In this document: positions 6,607 to 15,556 of the stretch, piece by piece
Numbering within the stretch: the first letter of the stretch is position 1
How the letters are laid out: each line of letters starts with the position of its first letter
Source: Rufibacter sp. XAAS-G3-1
GTDB lineage: Bacteria > Bacteroidota > Bacteroidia > Cytophagales > Hymenobacteraceae
Assembly (NCBI RefSeq): GCF_013623775.1
Contig: NZ_JABFAM010000014.1
Coordinates: 62,001-126,000 of the forward strand
Reading direction: 5' to 3'
DNA length: 64,000 bases
Translations under genes and position numbers: made by a program
The notes under the pieces: generated by a model
The model's database searches: none
The model's input: only the letters and a program-made list of their open reading frames with translations
Told to the model about the DNA's origin: nothing

Positions 6607-8799
6607 TTATTTGTGGTACGGATTCACGCCCATGTTGTAGAAGGTGAACGCCCAGGTGTCGGCCGCCTCGGCAATTTGGGCAGTGGTAGATTTACCGGCC
6701 CCGTGTCCGGCTTTCACGTCTACTCTTATCAGGTACGGATTTCCCGGTGCGCCTTTCTCCTGCAGCGTGGCGATGTACTTGAACGAGTGCGCGGGTACTA
6801 CGCGGTCGTCATGGTCAGCGGTGGTCACTAAGGTGGCCGGGTAGGTCATGCCTTCTTTAATGTTGTGTATGGGCGAGAACTTGAGCAGGTTCTGGAACTG
6901 CGCGGCATCATCTGAGGAACCATACTCGGGTACCCAGGCCCACCCGATGGTGAACTTATGGAAGCGCAGCATGTCCATCACGCCCACGGCGGGCAAGGCC
7001 ACCTTGAACAAATCTGGCCGTTGGTTGGCTACGGCCCCAATGAGCAACCCCCCGTTAGAGCCTCCGGCGATGGCTAATTTCTGCGAGGAGGTGTATTTCT
7101 GGTTTATGAGGTATTCGGCGGCTGAGATGAAATCGTCAAAGACGTTCTGTTTGTTAGGTGTTACCCCGGCTTTGTGCCAGGCCTCGCCGTACTCGCCACC
7201 GCCCCGTATGTTGGCTACGGCATACACACCGCCGTTCTCCAGCCACACCATGCGGGCGATGCTGAAGCCGGGGGTCATGGAAGCGTTGAATCCGCCGTAG
7301 GCGTACAGGTAGGTGGGATTGTCGCCGGTCAGTGGCAGCCCTTTCTTGTGGGTGATGAACATGGGAACCTTGGTGCCGTCTTTGCTGGTGTAAAAGACTT
7401 GCCTGGTTTCATAGGCTTCCATGTCTACATCTACCTCAGACTTCCGGAAGAGCGTGGATGTATTGGTGGCTACGTCATACTGGTAGATGGCGCTGGGGTA
7501 CGTGAACGAGGTGAAGGTGTAGAAAACGGTCTTGTCTTCCTTCTTCCCGCCAAACCCGCTGGCGGTACCAATGGTAGGCAAGGTAACATCATGCAGCCAT
7601 TTGCCGCTGGTGTCATGCACGCGCACCAACGTAGCAGCGTCTTTCATGTAATTCAGCAGCAAGCGGTTGTTTACCAGCGATGCGTTATTGAGCACGTTGT
7701 CGGTTTCAGGCACCAGCGTTTTCCAGTGGGCCTGCTGCGGTTTCTTCAGGTCAATCTCTATGAGCTTGTACTTGGGCGCGTTCTGGTTGGTGAGCACAAT
7801 GAGCTTGTCACCTATGTTTTCCACCACACCATACTCTTTGTCAAAGCTCTCCACCAGCGGCACCAGCGGGCTGTTGTTCCTGGTGAGGTCTTTCACATAC
7901 AAAGAGTTGTTGCTGGTGCCCTCTGAGGCGGTGAGGATAAGGTATTTTTCATCTTGGGTGGTACCGGCAAACAATAAGCGGAGTGGGTGTGCTTTGTCTT
8001 CCCAGATAAGTTGGTCCTGGCTTTGCGGGGTGCCTACTTTGTGGTAGTAGACTTGGTGGAACTCGTTCTTGTTGGCCAGTCTGGAGCCCTGGGTAGGCTC
8101 GGCGTAGCGGCTGTAGAAGAAGCCGTCTTTAAACCAACTGGTGCCCGAGAATTTAATCCAGTGCAGTTCATCAGACAGCTTTTTACCCGTGGCCACGTCC
8201 AGCACATAGGCATCGCGCCAGTCAGAACCGCCGGTAGAGGTGGTGTACACGGCATATTTAGCGTCTTTGCTGAAATCCAGGCTACCCAGGGAAGTGGTGC
8301 CGTCTTCTGACAGTTTGTTGGGATCCAGGAACAGTTCTGGGGTGCCGTTCAGGCCTTTCTGGCGGTACAACACGCTCTGGTTCTGGAGACCGTCGTTTTT
8401 GTAGAAGTAATAATAATCGCCTTCCTGAAAGGGCGCGCCGTATTTGGGGTAGTTCCAGAGTTGCGTGAGGCGCTGCTTCATCTGCTCCCTGAACGGGATT
8501 TTAGCCAGGTAATCAAAGGTCACTTCGTTCTGTTGCTTCACCCACGCGGCTACGTTTTCAGCGGTATCGGCTTCCAGCCAGCGGTACGGGTCTGGCACCT
8601 GCGTGCCGTGGTAGGTATCTACGTGGTTTATCTTTTCGGTTTTCGGGTACATAGTGGTTAAAGAATTAGCGGCCCCTGCGGGCGCATTGGCAGCAGCGTT
8701 GGTAACGGCTGCCGTAGGTGAAGCGGATGGCGTACTGGTTTTGCAGCCAGTGATTGCCGCCAAGGCAGCAACCCAGATAAACGTAAAGGATTTGTTCAT
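6607..8799 (-). CDS. Prolyl oligopeptidase family serine peptidase (S9A), lipoprotein
   Basis: About 730 residues from the ATG at 8799; an in-frame GTG seven codons upstream is less likely because MNKSFTFIWVAALAAITGC is then a clean lipoprotein signal with Cys at the lipobox. The N-terminal part opens with the typical YHGTQVPDPYRWLEA segment, a seven-bladed propeller follows, and the C-terminal alpha/beta-hydrolase carries the nucleophile in GGSNGGLLIGA (Ser about 581), Asp in DHDDRVVPAHS and His in GHGAGKS. It cleaves short peptides after proline, probably in the periplasm or at the outer membrane. It is transcribed alone and ends in a strong terminator. Confidence 0.95.
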   Translation of the reverse strand: MNKSFTFIWVAALAAITGCKTSTPSASPTAAVTNAAANAPAGAANSLTTMYPKTEKINHVDTYHGTQVPDPYRWLEADTAENVAAWVKQQNEVTFDYLAKIPFREQMKQRLTQLWNYPKYGAPFQEGDYYYFYKNDGLQNQSVLYRQKGLNGTPELFLDPNKLSEDGTTSLGSLDFSKDAKYAVYTTSTGGSDWRDAYVLDVATGKKLSDELHWIKFSGTSWFKDGFFYSRYAEPTQGSRLANKNEFHQVYYHKVGTPQSQDQLIWEDKAHPLRLLFAGTTQDEKYLILTASEGTSNNSLYVKDLTRNNSPLVPLVESFDKEYGVVENIGDKLIVLTNQNAPKYKLIEIDLKKPQQAHWKTLVPETDNVLNNASLVNNRLLLNYMKDAATLVRVHDTSGKWLHDVTLPTIGTASGFGGKKEDKTVFYTFTSFTYPSAIYQYDVATNTSTLFRKSEVDVDMEAYETRQVFYTSKDGTKVPMFITHKKGLPLTGDNPTYLYAYGGFNASMTPGFSIARMVWLENGGVYAVANIRGGGEYGEAWHKAGVTPNKQNVFDDFISAAEYLINQKYTSSQKLAIAGGSNGGLLIGAVANQRPDLFKVALPAVGVMDMLRFHKFTIGWAWVPEYGSSDDAAQFQNLLKFSPIHNIKEGMTYPATLVTTADHDDRVVPAHSFKYIATLQEKGAPGNPYLIRVDVKAGHGAGKSTTAQIAEAADTWAFTFYNMGVNPYHK

Positions 8800-8852
8800 G
8801 TTTATAGGCGTTAGTTTCACCAGGTAAAGCGTGGGTTTCTCTCCATTCCAAT

Positions 8853-10001
8853 TTACAAAACAAAAGCATTTGTTGAAGCATTCCTACCCGCCCCTCTCCA
8901 GCAAAGCTCCGTTACCAACTTCACCCCCGGGAAGCACAGCAAACCGCTCAGGTAATAGTGTTTATCCTGTAATCTCTGCCGATAGGCTTCAAACCCATGA
9001 TAGGCATCTTCCTGCCCGTCTTCATAGGTTCTGATGTAAGTGGCAGTTCGTTTTTTGCCTGTAAAACGAAAATCAATGGGAAAACGGCATAGCTCCCGGT
9101 ACTGTCTACACACCAGGCTATAGGGGAAGAACAGGCACAGAATGGTAAGGCAGGCGACCACAAAGAAGATAAGGAACGCGAACTGATTGATAAGGTGAAA
9201 GCCCATGAGCAACGCCCCCACCCACGGCCGGAGCGGAGGATGCCCCGCTGCGGCTACCGCCGAGGTCAGGATATAAACCACCGCCACAAACCCGATTTGC
9301 CACACCCACGGGTACTCCAGAAACAGGTGCGCAAACGTGAGTGGCTGGTCATACTCCCGAAAACTGACCAGCGCATTGTACAACGCCGCCGGGGGCCTGA
9401 GCCAATGCACGTCTGCTGAGGCAGAGAGAAGTTTCTTCGCCAGAGCCGCTATTTTCCATAGTCCGGAGAGCGTGTAGACAAACAGCAGCCCGAAGTAAAA
9501 CCAGTTGATGCTCGTGTATTGAATCTTGTCTGGCTTGTTCACGCCTGGTTTTTCCACCACTACAAAAATCAGGAAGAGATGGGCCAGCAGAAACAGATGG
9601 TTCACGTGCGGCAGGTACCCGTAGCTCCACAGCACCAGGTTTATCCACAACAGCGCCGCTGCTAAAACTACTTGCGGGATTATAGCTCGTTTTACGAAAA
9701 ACTTGCCCAAATTAGCCAATGCGGCCACTGCCAACACACCCCAGAAAACTTCTTTACGGGGGAGAACAGGAGTTACAAGGCTGCCTACCCAAGTAAGCGG
9801 TTCATATAATTCGGCAGGCCGGTCAAGATACTGGTCAAACTTTGTCAGCGCCCAGCAGAGCCAGACAAAGGTGAAAAGCCGAAGAAACAGCTCGGCATAG
9901 AAGAAGTCTGTGCTGGCGCGCAGATAGCGGTTGAAGAAACCGGAATCGCTGGTCTTTGGCCGTGACGAAGCGTTTGGGGCCATGTTATCAGAAACAGACA
10001 A
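8853..10001 (-). CDS. Polytopic membrane protein, HTTM/SdpB-like
   Basis: 382 residues with about seven to nine hydrophobic segments and a soluble C-terminal tail of about 80 residues containing many Tyr and Arg. Spacing of helices and motifs (YLDRPAELYEPLTWVG near 60; FVYTLSGLWKIAALAKKLLS in the middle) resembles HTTM-domain proteins, the group that includes vitamin K-dependent carboxylase-like proteins and SdpB. The start overlaps the end of the 160-residue gene upstream by 14 nt, so the two are translationally coupled. A large membrane HTTM protein paired with a short single-anchor protein recalls SdpA/SdpB of bacilli. Function is unknown and the assignment is by pattern only. Confidence 0.6.
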   Translation of the reverse strand: MSVSDNMAPNASSRPKTSDSGFFNRYLRASTDFFYAELFLRLFTFVWLCWALTKFDQYLDRPAELYEPLTWVGSLVTPVLPRKEVFWGVLAVAALANLGKFFVKRAIIPQVVLAAALLWINLVLWSYGYLPHVNHLFLLAHLFLIFVVVEKPGVNKPDKIQYTSINWFYFGLLFVYTLSGLWKIAALAKKLLSASADVHWLRPPAALYNALVSFREYDQPLTFAHLFLEYPWVWQIGFVAVVYILTSAVAAAGHPPLRPWVGALLMGFHLINQFAFLIFFVVACLTILCLFFPYSLVCRQYRELCRFPIDFRFTGKKRTATYIRTYEDGQEDAYHGFEAYRQRLQDKHYYLSGLLCFPGVKLVTELCWRGAGRNASTNAFVL

Positions 10002-10470
10002 CGGTATCGGCTTTATATTCCCCCGGCTGGCGCAGCAATTCCTCTACCGTGGTAGTCTCCCGCACAATGCGGTATTCCCGGGCTTGGGGGTGCAGGTAGT
10101 TGACGAGCGTACGCAATCTTTCCCGGCTGTTGGTGGTGTTGGCGGTATCAGCTAAGGTGCGGTTTACCCAATAGTCCAGGGTGTACACGTAGTCATCCTG
10201 GTCAAAGGAACGCGTGGGGCGCACGGCCTGCCGTTGGAAAGTAGCTTCTCCGCTGCTACGCGTGTACACCCGGTACGTGCTGTAGTGGTTGTCGCTGCCG
10301 CGGGGTTGGGTGAACAGCTTCCAGTTGGCGAAAGGGTACAGTTCTCCCCAACCGTGTATCAGGGTAAAAGAAGAACCCAAAGACCCCAGAATACTCACCG
10401 TTACCAAAACTTGCAGGCAGACCAGGCGCCAAGAAGAGGAAAGCATACGCGCGAACAAAGGTTTACCCAT
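9988..10470 (-). CDS. Small single-anchor protein paired with the HTTM-like gene (SdpA-like?)
   Basis: 160 residues. One N-terminal membrane segment (about 14-36) is followed by an extracytoplasmic domain beginning YPFANWKLFTQPRGSD. A Trp-x-hydrophobic-Phe-x-x-Pro motif directly after the anchor is typical of short partners of HTTM proteins, including SdpA (about 158 residues) and DUF5819-type proteins. Gene order (small gene first) and overlap with the membrane gene match the SdpA-SdpB arrangement. No toxin-precursor gene follows; the next gene is a peptidase. It is therefore an unclassified membrane pair with a suggestive architecture. Confidence 0.55.
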   Translation of the reverse strand: MGKPLFARMLSSSWRLVCLQVLVTVSILGSLGSSFTLIHGWGELYPFANWKLFTQPRGSDNHYSTYRVYTRSSGEATFQRQAVRPTRSFDQDDYVYTLDYWVNRTLADTANTTNSRERLRTLVNYLHPQAREYRIVRETTTVEELLRQPGEYKADTVVCF

Positions 10471-10589
10471 CTATATTAGAGAAAACCTTTTTATATTCCC
10501 AATAAAGGGCATTGTCTCCTCAGCCTTGGCAGCAGTGACAGCAGGCAAAATCGGCTCCTAAGCACGGAGACAGCATTACGTTATCCTAT

Positions 10590-10680
10590 TTGTCTTCCTG
10601 GAAGGATCTTGTGGGCGAACTAGAATAGCTTTGATGGAGCACAATTGCCGTTCGCCACCAAGATCCTTCCAGGAAGACAA
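10590..10680. repeat. 91-nt inverted repeat (GATCTTGTGGGCGAACT family)
   Basis: Perfect 22-bp terminal arms: 10590-10611 begins TTGTCTTCCTGGAAGGATCT and is complementary to 10659-10680; a further GCGAAC/GTTCGC pairing lies inside. Related cores lie at 15471-15556 and 63441-63533. The size and structure are MITE-like. Confidence 0.85.
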
Positions 10681-10828
10681 CAAGAAAAGTAAGTAAAACT
10701 AATTCTGCCCGCGTACTTATATTTGGTAGCCCTAGAAAAGCAGTGATTTCCCACACTCGCGGGACGCGAGCGAGGGTTCTACTTTCGTTTATCTTCCCTT
10801 CTCCAGAACGCCCCACTAGGGTTTAGAG

Positions 10829-10887
10829 TTACTTCCGTGACTTTCCAAGCAGTATCCGTAAGTCACGGAAGTAAATCCGGGCCATAG
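10829..10887. repeat. Second copy of the 6401 inverted-repeat element, truncated
   Basis: Inner arms TTACTTCCGTGACTT and AAGTCACGGAAGTAA are perfect. The right arm continues into ATCCGGGCCATAG as in copy 1, but the left arm stops short. Its centre, read on the minus strand, matches copy 1 (GGATACTGCTT). Confidence 0.8.
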
Positions 10888-11300
10888 AATGCTGTTTTCA
10901 GGCTGTTTTAGAGAAAACACGCCCAAAACCGAAAATAAATTTTCAAGAGCACACAATATGCCGCAATCTTCCTCCGTTTTAGAGGGGAAATAGTTGTTGT
11001 GTGACGTAGCAAAAGGATCTGGCAGAAATAGCTGGATCTTTTTGTGTTTTTACCCGTTCCCGTTTCTTCCTCCTTTTCGGGAAATTACGCCTAAAAGGGG
11101 CAGATCACGCAGTAACCCGCTGCCCAAAGCACTTTCTTGTCTATAACTCACCGTTGTTAATCAAACAGGCAGCATTCCCCTTTTTCTGTTTCTGGCCTTG
11201 TTTTCTAAAAAGAGGCTAAAACCAGGAACCTTCCTGTGTTGGCGCACAATAACGGCCGCCAATGCTCCGTTTTATACCCGAAGTAGTTTCTGTTTAGCTT

Positions 11301-11341
11301 ATTGAGGCATTTACCTGTAATGGGTAAGTGCCTCAATTTTT
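11301..11341 (+). terminator. Terminator-like hairpin upstream of the T9SS metalloprotease
   Basis: TTGAGGCA (11302-11309) pairs with TGCCTCAA (11329-11336) and TTACC with GGTAA, followed by TTTTT. It is a classical intrinsic terminator on the plus strand, yet no plus-strand gene precedes it. It may end a short untranslated RNA or attenuate the downstream gene. Confidence 0.55.
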
Positions 11342-11482
11342 ATGGGCAAGTACTTCAGCTATCATCCACAGGGGCAATTTATTCCGTAGGTATGTTGCGC
11401 CGGTACCGTTTGGCCAGTATCTTTCATAGCCCGAAAACCCAGGCGTTTACTCCTATTCCGCAGTTTCTATTCAGCGTCTTAT

Positions 11483-13636
11483 ATGAAGCATAGCTTTACC
11501 CGTCTCTTCCCTTCGGCTTTCAAATTCTTTGCTTTTCTTTGGGTCTTAGGGTTCTTAGGTGCCGCTGCTGCCCAAGCCCAGGATGCCTGTCTACTTATTC
11601 CGTTGTCCCTGGAGGAGCGCATCCAGACGGCCGAGGTGGTGGTGGAAGGAAAGGTAGTGAGCCAACGGTCTTTCTGGGACGAGAAGCACCAGAATATTTA
11701 CACCGCCAACCAGGTAGAGATCTACAAAGTGTTCAAAGGCACCCCTACCTCCACCACAGTGGAAATCATAACCGAGGGCGGACGGGTAGGCCTGGACATA
11801 CACGTGTACTCGGCTACGCTTCAGCTCAAAAAGCAGCAACAGGGTATCTTTTTTCTGCAGCCGTCTAAAGCCAAGGCCCCGCTGGCGCGGTATACCGTTT
11901 TCGGCAGTCTGCAGGGCTTCATCAGATATCAGTTGTCTGAGGGTACCGCCAAAGATCCGTTTGCAAAGTACAGCTCCATCCCGTTGCAGCTCTATGGCTC
12001 GCTGGAGCGGTTGTCAGGTGCCTCCCTCCGCCGGGTGAAAGCCAACCCAGAGCTGGAAGTAGCCCTCAAACCTGAAATCCCTACCCCCAACCAACGCAGA
12101 TTAATCCCGCTGATTTCTAGCTTCAGCCCAGCCAGTCTAAGGGCGGGCACCGGCGACGTGTTAACTATCAATGGCAGCAACTTCGGGAACACCCGCGGCG
12201 AAGGTTATGTAGAATTCCGGAACGCCGATGATGGCGGCAAAACCTTTATCCAGCCGCTCCCCACTGATTACTTGAGCTGGTCAGACACACAGATACGAGT
12301 AAAAGTACCTTCTTATGGAATAGATGGTGGTACCGCCGGCACCGGAGATTTCAGGGTAGTGAACAATGATCCCAACACCGCCACTGCGCCCTCTCCCTTG
12401 AATATTATCTATGCGCACTCAAACGTAGGCTATGAAAGCGCAGAACGGGGCATTAAAGAGCAAAGCTATCAACCCAGACTTATCTCGCAGAACGGCAAGG
12501 GCGGGTACACCTTCCGGTTCGGGGCCAGTTTTGAAGCCAATGCGCCCGCCCTTTACGCCTTTAAGCGCTCCATGAACGATTGGTCTTGCAGCACATTCGT
12601 CAATTGGGTAGCCGCTTCCAATGACCCCGTGGCCACCACGGCCGAAGATGACGTGAACTCCGTGCGGTTTGCCAATGCGGGCGAGTTGCCCAACAACGTT
12701 TTAGGCCGAACCATTAGCCGGTATAGTGGCTGTATCTCGGGCGGCGTGTTGAATTTCTGGGTGAGTGAGATAGACATGGAGTTTGCCCCGCGCGCAGACT
12801 GGCAGTACGGGCCCGCCGTGTCCACCAACCGCCAGTTCGATTTCCAAGCCGTGGTAGTACACGAGTTGGGGCACGGGCATCAGTTAAGCCACCTTATATT
12901 GCCTCGGGCCATTATGCATTACGCCGTAGCCCAGGGCCCGGCATCCAGAACCCTGAATGCTGAGAATGATATTGCCGGAGGGAATTACGTGATTGCCCGC
13001 AGCAGTACTACTGTCCCCTGCAACGTAGACCCCATGGTGCCTAAACCGGCCAATGCCTGCGCCATTCCGGTGGAGTTGATTGCGTTGGAGGGCCACCTGA
13101 CCGCCAGCAACCAGGTTTTGCTTCAGTGGACTACCCAGCAGGAAACCGGCTTAACCGAGTTTATTGTAGAACGAAGCCCAGACGGAGAGAACTACACCCC
13201 AATTGGACAGGTAACCGCCAGGGGCAACTCTACCGTGCCCAGAGATTACGAGTTCACAGACCCCGCCCCTTTTTCTCAGCTTAACTTCTATAGGCTGCGC
13301 CTGGTTAGAACCAACAACACCCAGGAATACTCTGAGGTAGCGCAGGTGGCCGGCCCCGGCTTTGTGCGGCAGGTAGCACCTAACCCCGGCGGAAACCAGA
13401 CCTTGCTGTACTTCAATGCATCACAGGAAGAAAGGGTGCAACTGGCCATCTATGATATCTCTGCCCGCCTCTACCGCACGTTTGAGATTACCGTAACCCC
13501 AGAATCTAACAGGTACAATCTTACGCTATTCCCTGAAAACGAGTACGAAATGACACCTATCGTCAGAGGATTGTTACTTATTAAATGGACTACCTCGCGC
13601 GAGAGCGGCACTATCAAATACCTGAAATTGGAATAG
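11483..13636 (+). CDS. Secreted zinc metalloprotease with IPT/TIG domain and T9SS sorting domain
   Basis: 717 residues. Signal peptide 1-33 (ending AAAAQAQ), an N-terminal domain, then an IPT/TIG beta-sandwich from about 210 (LISSFSPASLRAGTGDVLTI). The catalytic region has HELGHGHQLSH with zinc ligands His460, His464 and His470 and catalytic Glu461, the HExxHxxxxxH consensus of metzincins, and a Met-containing turn (IMHY) 10-15 residues later. A fibronectin-like segment (about 530-620) and a C-terminal type A T9SS sorting domain (from about VAPNPGGNQTLLYFN) follow. It is probably exported by T9SS and anchored or released at the cell surface to degrade proteins. It is monocistronic. Confidence 0.9.
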   Translation: MKHSFTRLFPSAFKFFAFLWVLGFLGAAAAQAQDACLLIPLSLEERIQTAEVVVEGKVVSQRSFWDEKHQNIYTANQVEIYKVFKGTPTSTTVEIITEGGRVGLDIHVYSATLQLKKQQQGIFFLQPSKAKAPLARYTVFGSLQGFIRYQLSEGTAKDPFAKYSSIPLQLYGSLERLSGASLRRVKANPELEVALKPEIPTPNQRRLIPLISSFSPASLRAGTGDVLTINGSNFGNTRGEGYVEFRNADDGGKTFIQPLPTDYLSWSDTQIRVKVPSYGIDGGTAGTGDFRVVNNDPNTATAPSPLNIIYAHSNVGYESAERGIKEQSYQPRLISQNGKGGYTFRFGASFEANAPALYAFKRSMNDWSCSTFVNWVAASNDPVATTAEDDVNSVRFANAGELPNNVLGRTISRYSGCISGGVLNFWVSEIDMEFAPRADWQYGPAVSTNRQFDFQAVVVHELGHGHQLSHLILPRAIMHYAVAQGPASRTLNAENDIAGGNYVIARSSTTVPCNVDPMVPKPANACAIPVELIALEGHLTASNQVLLQWTTQQETGLTEFIVERSPDGENYTPIGQVTARGNSTVPRDYEFTDPAPFSQLNFYRLRLVRTNNTQEYSEVAQVAGPGFVRQVAPNPGGNQTLLYFNASQEERVQLAIYDISARLYRTFEITVTPESNRYNLTLFPENEYEMTPIVRGLLLIKWTTSRESGTIKYLKLE

Positions 13637-13746
13637 CTTCTCCTGTTTCCTTTAGTTGGTAATTCTACCATTGCAGACGAATCACCAACTTCTGAAGCCA
13701 TATAAAAGCGGGGCTACAAAGAGCAATGTCTTTTTACAGACCCGCT

Positions 13747-13788
13747 TCTGTTTTAGGGCTATTTTCCTCAAAACACCAGTAAAACATA
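13747..13788. repeat. Degenerate GTTTT-family palindrome
   Basis: TCTGTTTTAGGGCTATTTTC is followed by an imperfect complement with loop-side AAAA. It lies between the metalloprotease and dgt. Confidence 0.6.
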
Positions 13789-13861
13789 GTGCTCACATTG
13801 CTGCCGTTTCGGTTTGCTTTGCAGCGTGGGTAGCCGTAGTTTCGAGGTTTAGAGTTTTGCC

Positions 13862-15229
13862 ATGCCACAGATGAACTGGGAGCGCCTGATCTCCAAGAAA
13901 CGCTTTGATGCCCAAACCATAGAACACGCCACCGATGAGTCAGTGCGCGGGGAATTCCAGCGCGATTATGACCGTCTGGTGTTTTCCACCCCTTTTAGGC
14001 GGTTACAGAACAAAACGCAGGTAATGCCCATGCCTGAGAGCGATTTCGTGCACAACCGCCTTACCCATAGTTTGGAAACTTCCTGCGTGGGCCGTTCTTT
14101 AGGAAGAATGGTCGGCAAAACCCTTCTGGAGCGGCATCCGGCTATTCTGGAAGCGCACCCCGGCATGCTGGAATCTGATTTCGGGGACATGGTGGCCGCC
14201 GCCTGTCTTACCCATGACATTGGCAATCCGCCGTTTGGCCATTCCGGCGAAGATGCCATTTCCTCTTTCTTTAGAAGCCCCGAGGCCGCTGCATATTTAA
14301 CCGGGTTAACCCCGGCCCAGATTGCTGACCTCCAGCATTTTGAAGGCAACGCCGCCGGGTTCCGGATTATCACCCACACGTATCCGGGCCAAAGCACCGG
14401 TTCCTGCGGCATGCGCCTTACCTACAGCACGCTGGCTACGTTTACCAAATACCCCCGCCCCTCAGACGCAGTGGTGAAAGGAACCAAGCGGGCGAGCGAG
14501 AAAAAGTACGGCTTCTTTCAGGCCGAACAGGCGCATTTCAGCAAGATTGCGCAGGAACTGGGTATGTTACCGGCCGGAGAAAGTGCGTTCCACCGGCACC
14601 CCATGGCTTTTCTGGTAGAAGCCGCCGATGACATTTGTTACCGCATCATTGACTTTGAAGACGGTTGCCGGTTGGGTCTAATCCCGTTTGATCAGGCGAA
14701 AGAATTGCTGCACCCTCTCTTGAACGAGCGACCGGGCAAAGTACACAGCACCACCTTCCATGACTGGCGGGAACAGCTTGGCGTTTGGCGCGCGGTCATC
14801 ATCAACCACCTGATCTATGAATGCGCCGGTCTCTTCCTACACCACGAAGAGGAAATCCTGAACGGCACCTTTGACCAATCTCTGATTAACCTGGTACAGC
14901 ACAAAGCCGCTTTGGACGAAATCAAGAAAGTCTCCATAGACCGCATTTACCGGCACCGTCCTGTGCTGGAGATTGAGGCGGCCGGGTTTGAAGTGCTGGG
15001 TGGTTTGCTGGAAGCGTTCCTGAAAGCGGTGTTTGATCCATCGGCGGGCCGCCACCGTAAGTACCTGGACCTAGTACCCGACCAATTCTTGGGCCCGCAG
15101 CGCCAACTCTCCCCAGACGCCTACGAGAAAATCCTCAACATCACAGACTTCATCTCGGGCCTTACGGACAGCAGCGCCATCAGCCTGTTCCGCAAGATCA
15201 AAGGGATTGAGTTGCCTAAAATGTACTAA
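13862..15229 (+). CDS. dgt: Deoxyguanosinetriphosphate triphosphohydrolase (dNTPase)
   Basis: 455 residues. HD-superfamily phosphohydrolase: LTHSLETSCVGRSLG, then the metal-binding HD pair in CLTHDIGNPPFGHSGE (about 113-128), and the downstream Asp in VEAADDICYRIIDFED. Together these define dGTPase-type enzymes that hydrolyse dNTPs to nucleoside and triphosphate, controlling nucleotide pools or phage replication. The length matches the longer Dgt subgroup. Near-match -7 box GAGTTTTG ends 2 nt before the ATG, so the transcript may be almost leaderless; an alternative ATG lies three codons in. Confidence 0.93.
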   Translation: MPQMNWERLISKKRFDAQTIEHATDESVRGEFQRDYDRLVFSTPFRRLQNKTQVMPMPESDFVHNRLTHSLETSCVGRSLGRMVGKTLLERHPAILEAHPGMLESDFGDMVAAACLTHDIGNPPFGHSGEDAISSFFRSPEAAAYLTGLTPAQIADLQHFEGNAAGFRIITHTYPGQSTGSCGMRLTYSTLATFTKYPRPSDAVVKGTKRASEKKYGFFQAEQAHFSKIAQELGMLPAGESAFHRHPMAFLVEAADDICYRIIDFEDGCRLGLIPFDQAKELLHPLLNERPGKVHSTTFHDWREQLGVWRAVIINHLIYECAGLFLHHEEEILNGTFDQSLINLVQHKAALDEIKKVSIDRIYRHRPVLEIEAAGFEVLGGLLEAFLKAVFDPSAGRHRKYLDLVPDQFLGPQRQLSPDAYEKILNITDFISGLTDSSAISLFRKIKGIELPKMY

Positions 15230-15270
15230 ATTGTTGGTTGTTTATTGTTGGTTGTAAATAGCCGAGAAAT

Positions 15271-15314
15271 GCCTGTTTCTGGGCTGTTTTTGCGAAAACA
15301 GCCCAGAAACAGGC
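15271..15314. repeat. Perfect 44-nt palindrome of the GTTTT family
   Basis: Arms of 20 nt (GCCTGTTTCTGGGCTGTTTT and complement) are separated by TGCG. It has no adjacent T-tract, unlike a simple terminator. Confidence 0.9.
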
Positions 15315-15352
15315 AGAAATTTGGATACATTCTGTAAATAAGCCCTCATTAC

Positions 15353-15444
15353 TAAGTAATTGGACAGAAATAACGATATCTTCTTCTCTCTTTGTCATCC
15401 TGAAGGGATGACAAAATAGATAGTTTAATTTGTCCTGCTACTTA
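15353..15444. repeat. Short MITE-like element, copy 1 (TAAGTA ends)
   Basis: It starts TAAGTAATTGGACAGAAATA and ends GTCCTGCTACTTA, forming imperfect terminal inverted repeats around a central hairpin TTTGTCATCC...GGATGACAAA. The longer copy at 63410-63563 has the same two ends but a different interior. Confidence 0.75.
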
Positions 15445-15470
15445 AAACAGTTCTTGCCCACTTTGCCATC

Positions 15471-15556
15471 TTGAAAAGATCTTGTGGGCGAACTGGAAAG
15501 CCTCTGCATTGCTGCCATTACCGCTTGCTCACAAGATCCTTGCAGGATGACAAAAA
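15471..15556. repeat. GATCTTGTGGGCGAACT-family inverted repeat
   Basis: It opens with CATCTTGAAAAGATCTTGTG and closes with CACAAGATCCTTGCAGGATG, imperfect complementary arms. The core is shared with 10590-10680 and 63441-63533. Confidence 0.7.

Larger units (their letters stand above)
10471..11300. other. Gene-free repeat cluster
   Basis: No credible gene. Contents in order: a 91-nt inverted repeat (10590-10680), a CACACTCGC...GCGAGCGAG hairpin (about 10752-10776), copy 2 of the 6401 element (10829-10887), and degenerate GTTTT palindromes at about 10890-10931, 11062-11100 and 11186-11227. The block acts as an accumulation site for several intergenic repeat families. Confidence 0.65.

Noticed and set aside
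7174-7926. 250-codon plus-strand open frame inside the prolyl oligopeptidase gene
   Set aside because: Antisense to a conserved domain; no signal or motif.
10471-11300. A CRISPR array or tRNA cluster in the repeat-dense gap
   Set aside because: Repeats are inverted, of several kinds and irregularly spaced; no direct repeat-spacer pattern and no tRNA-like cloverleaf seen.
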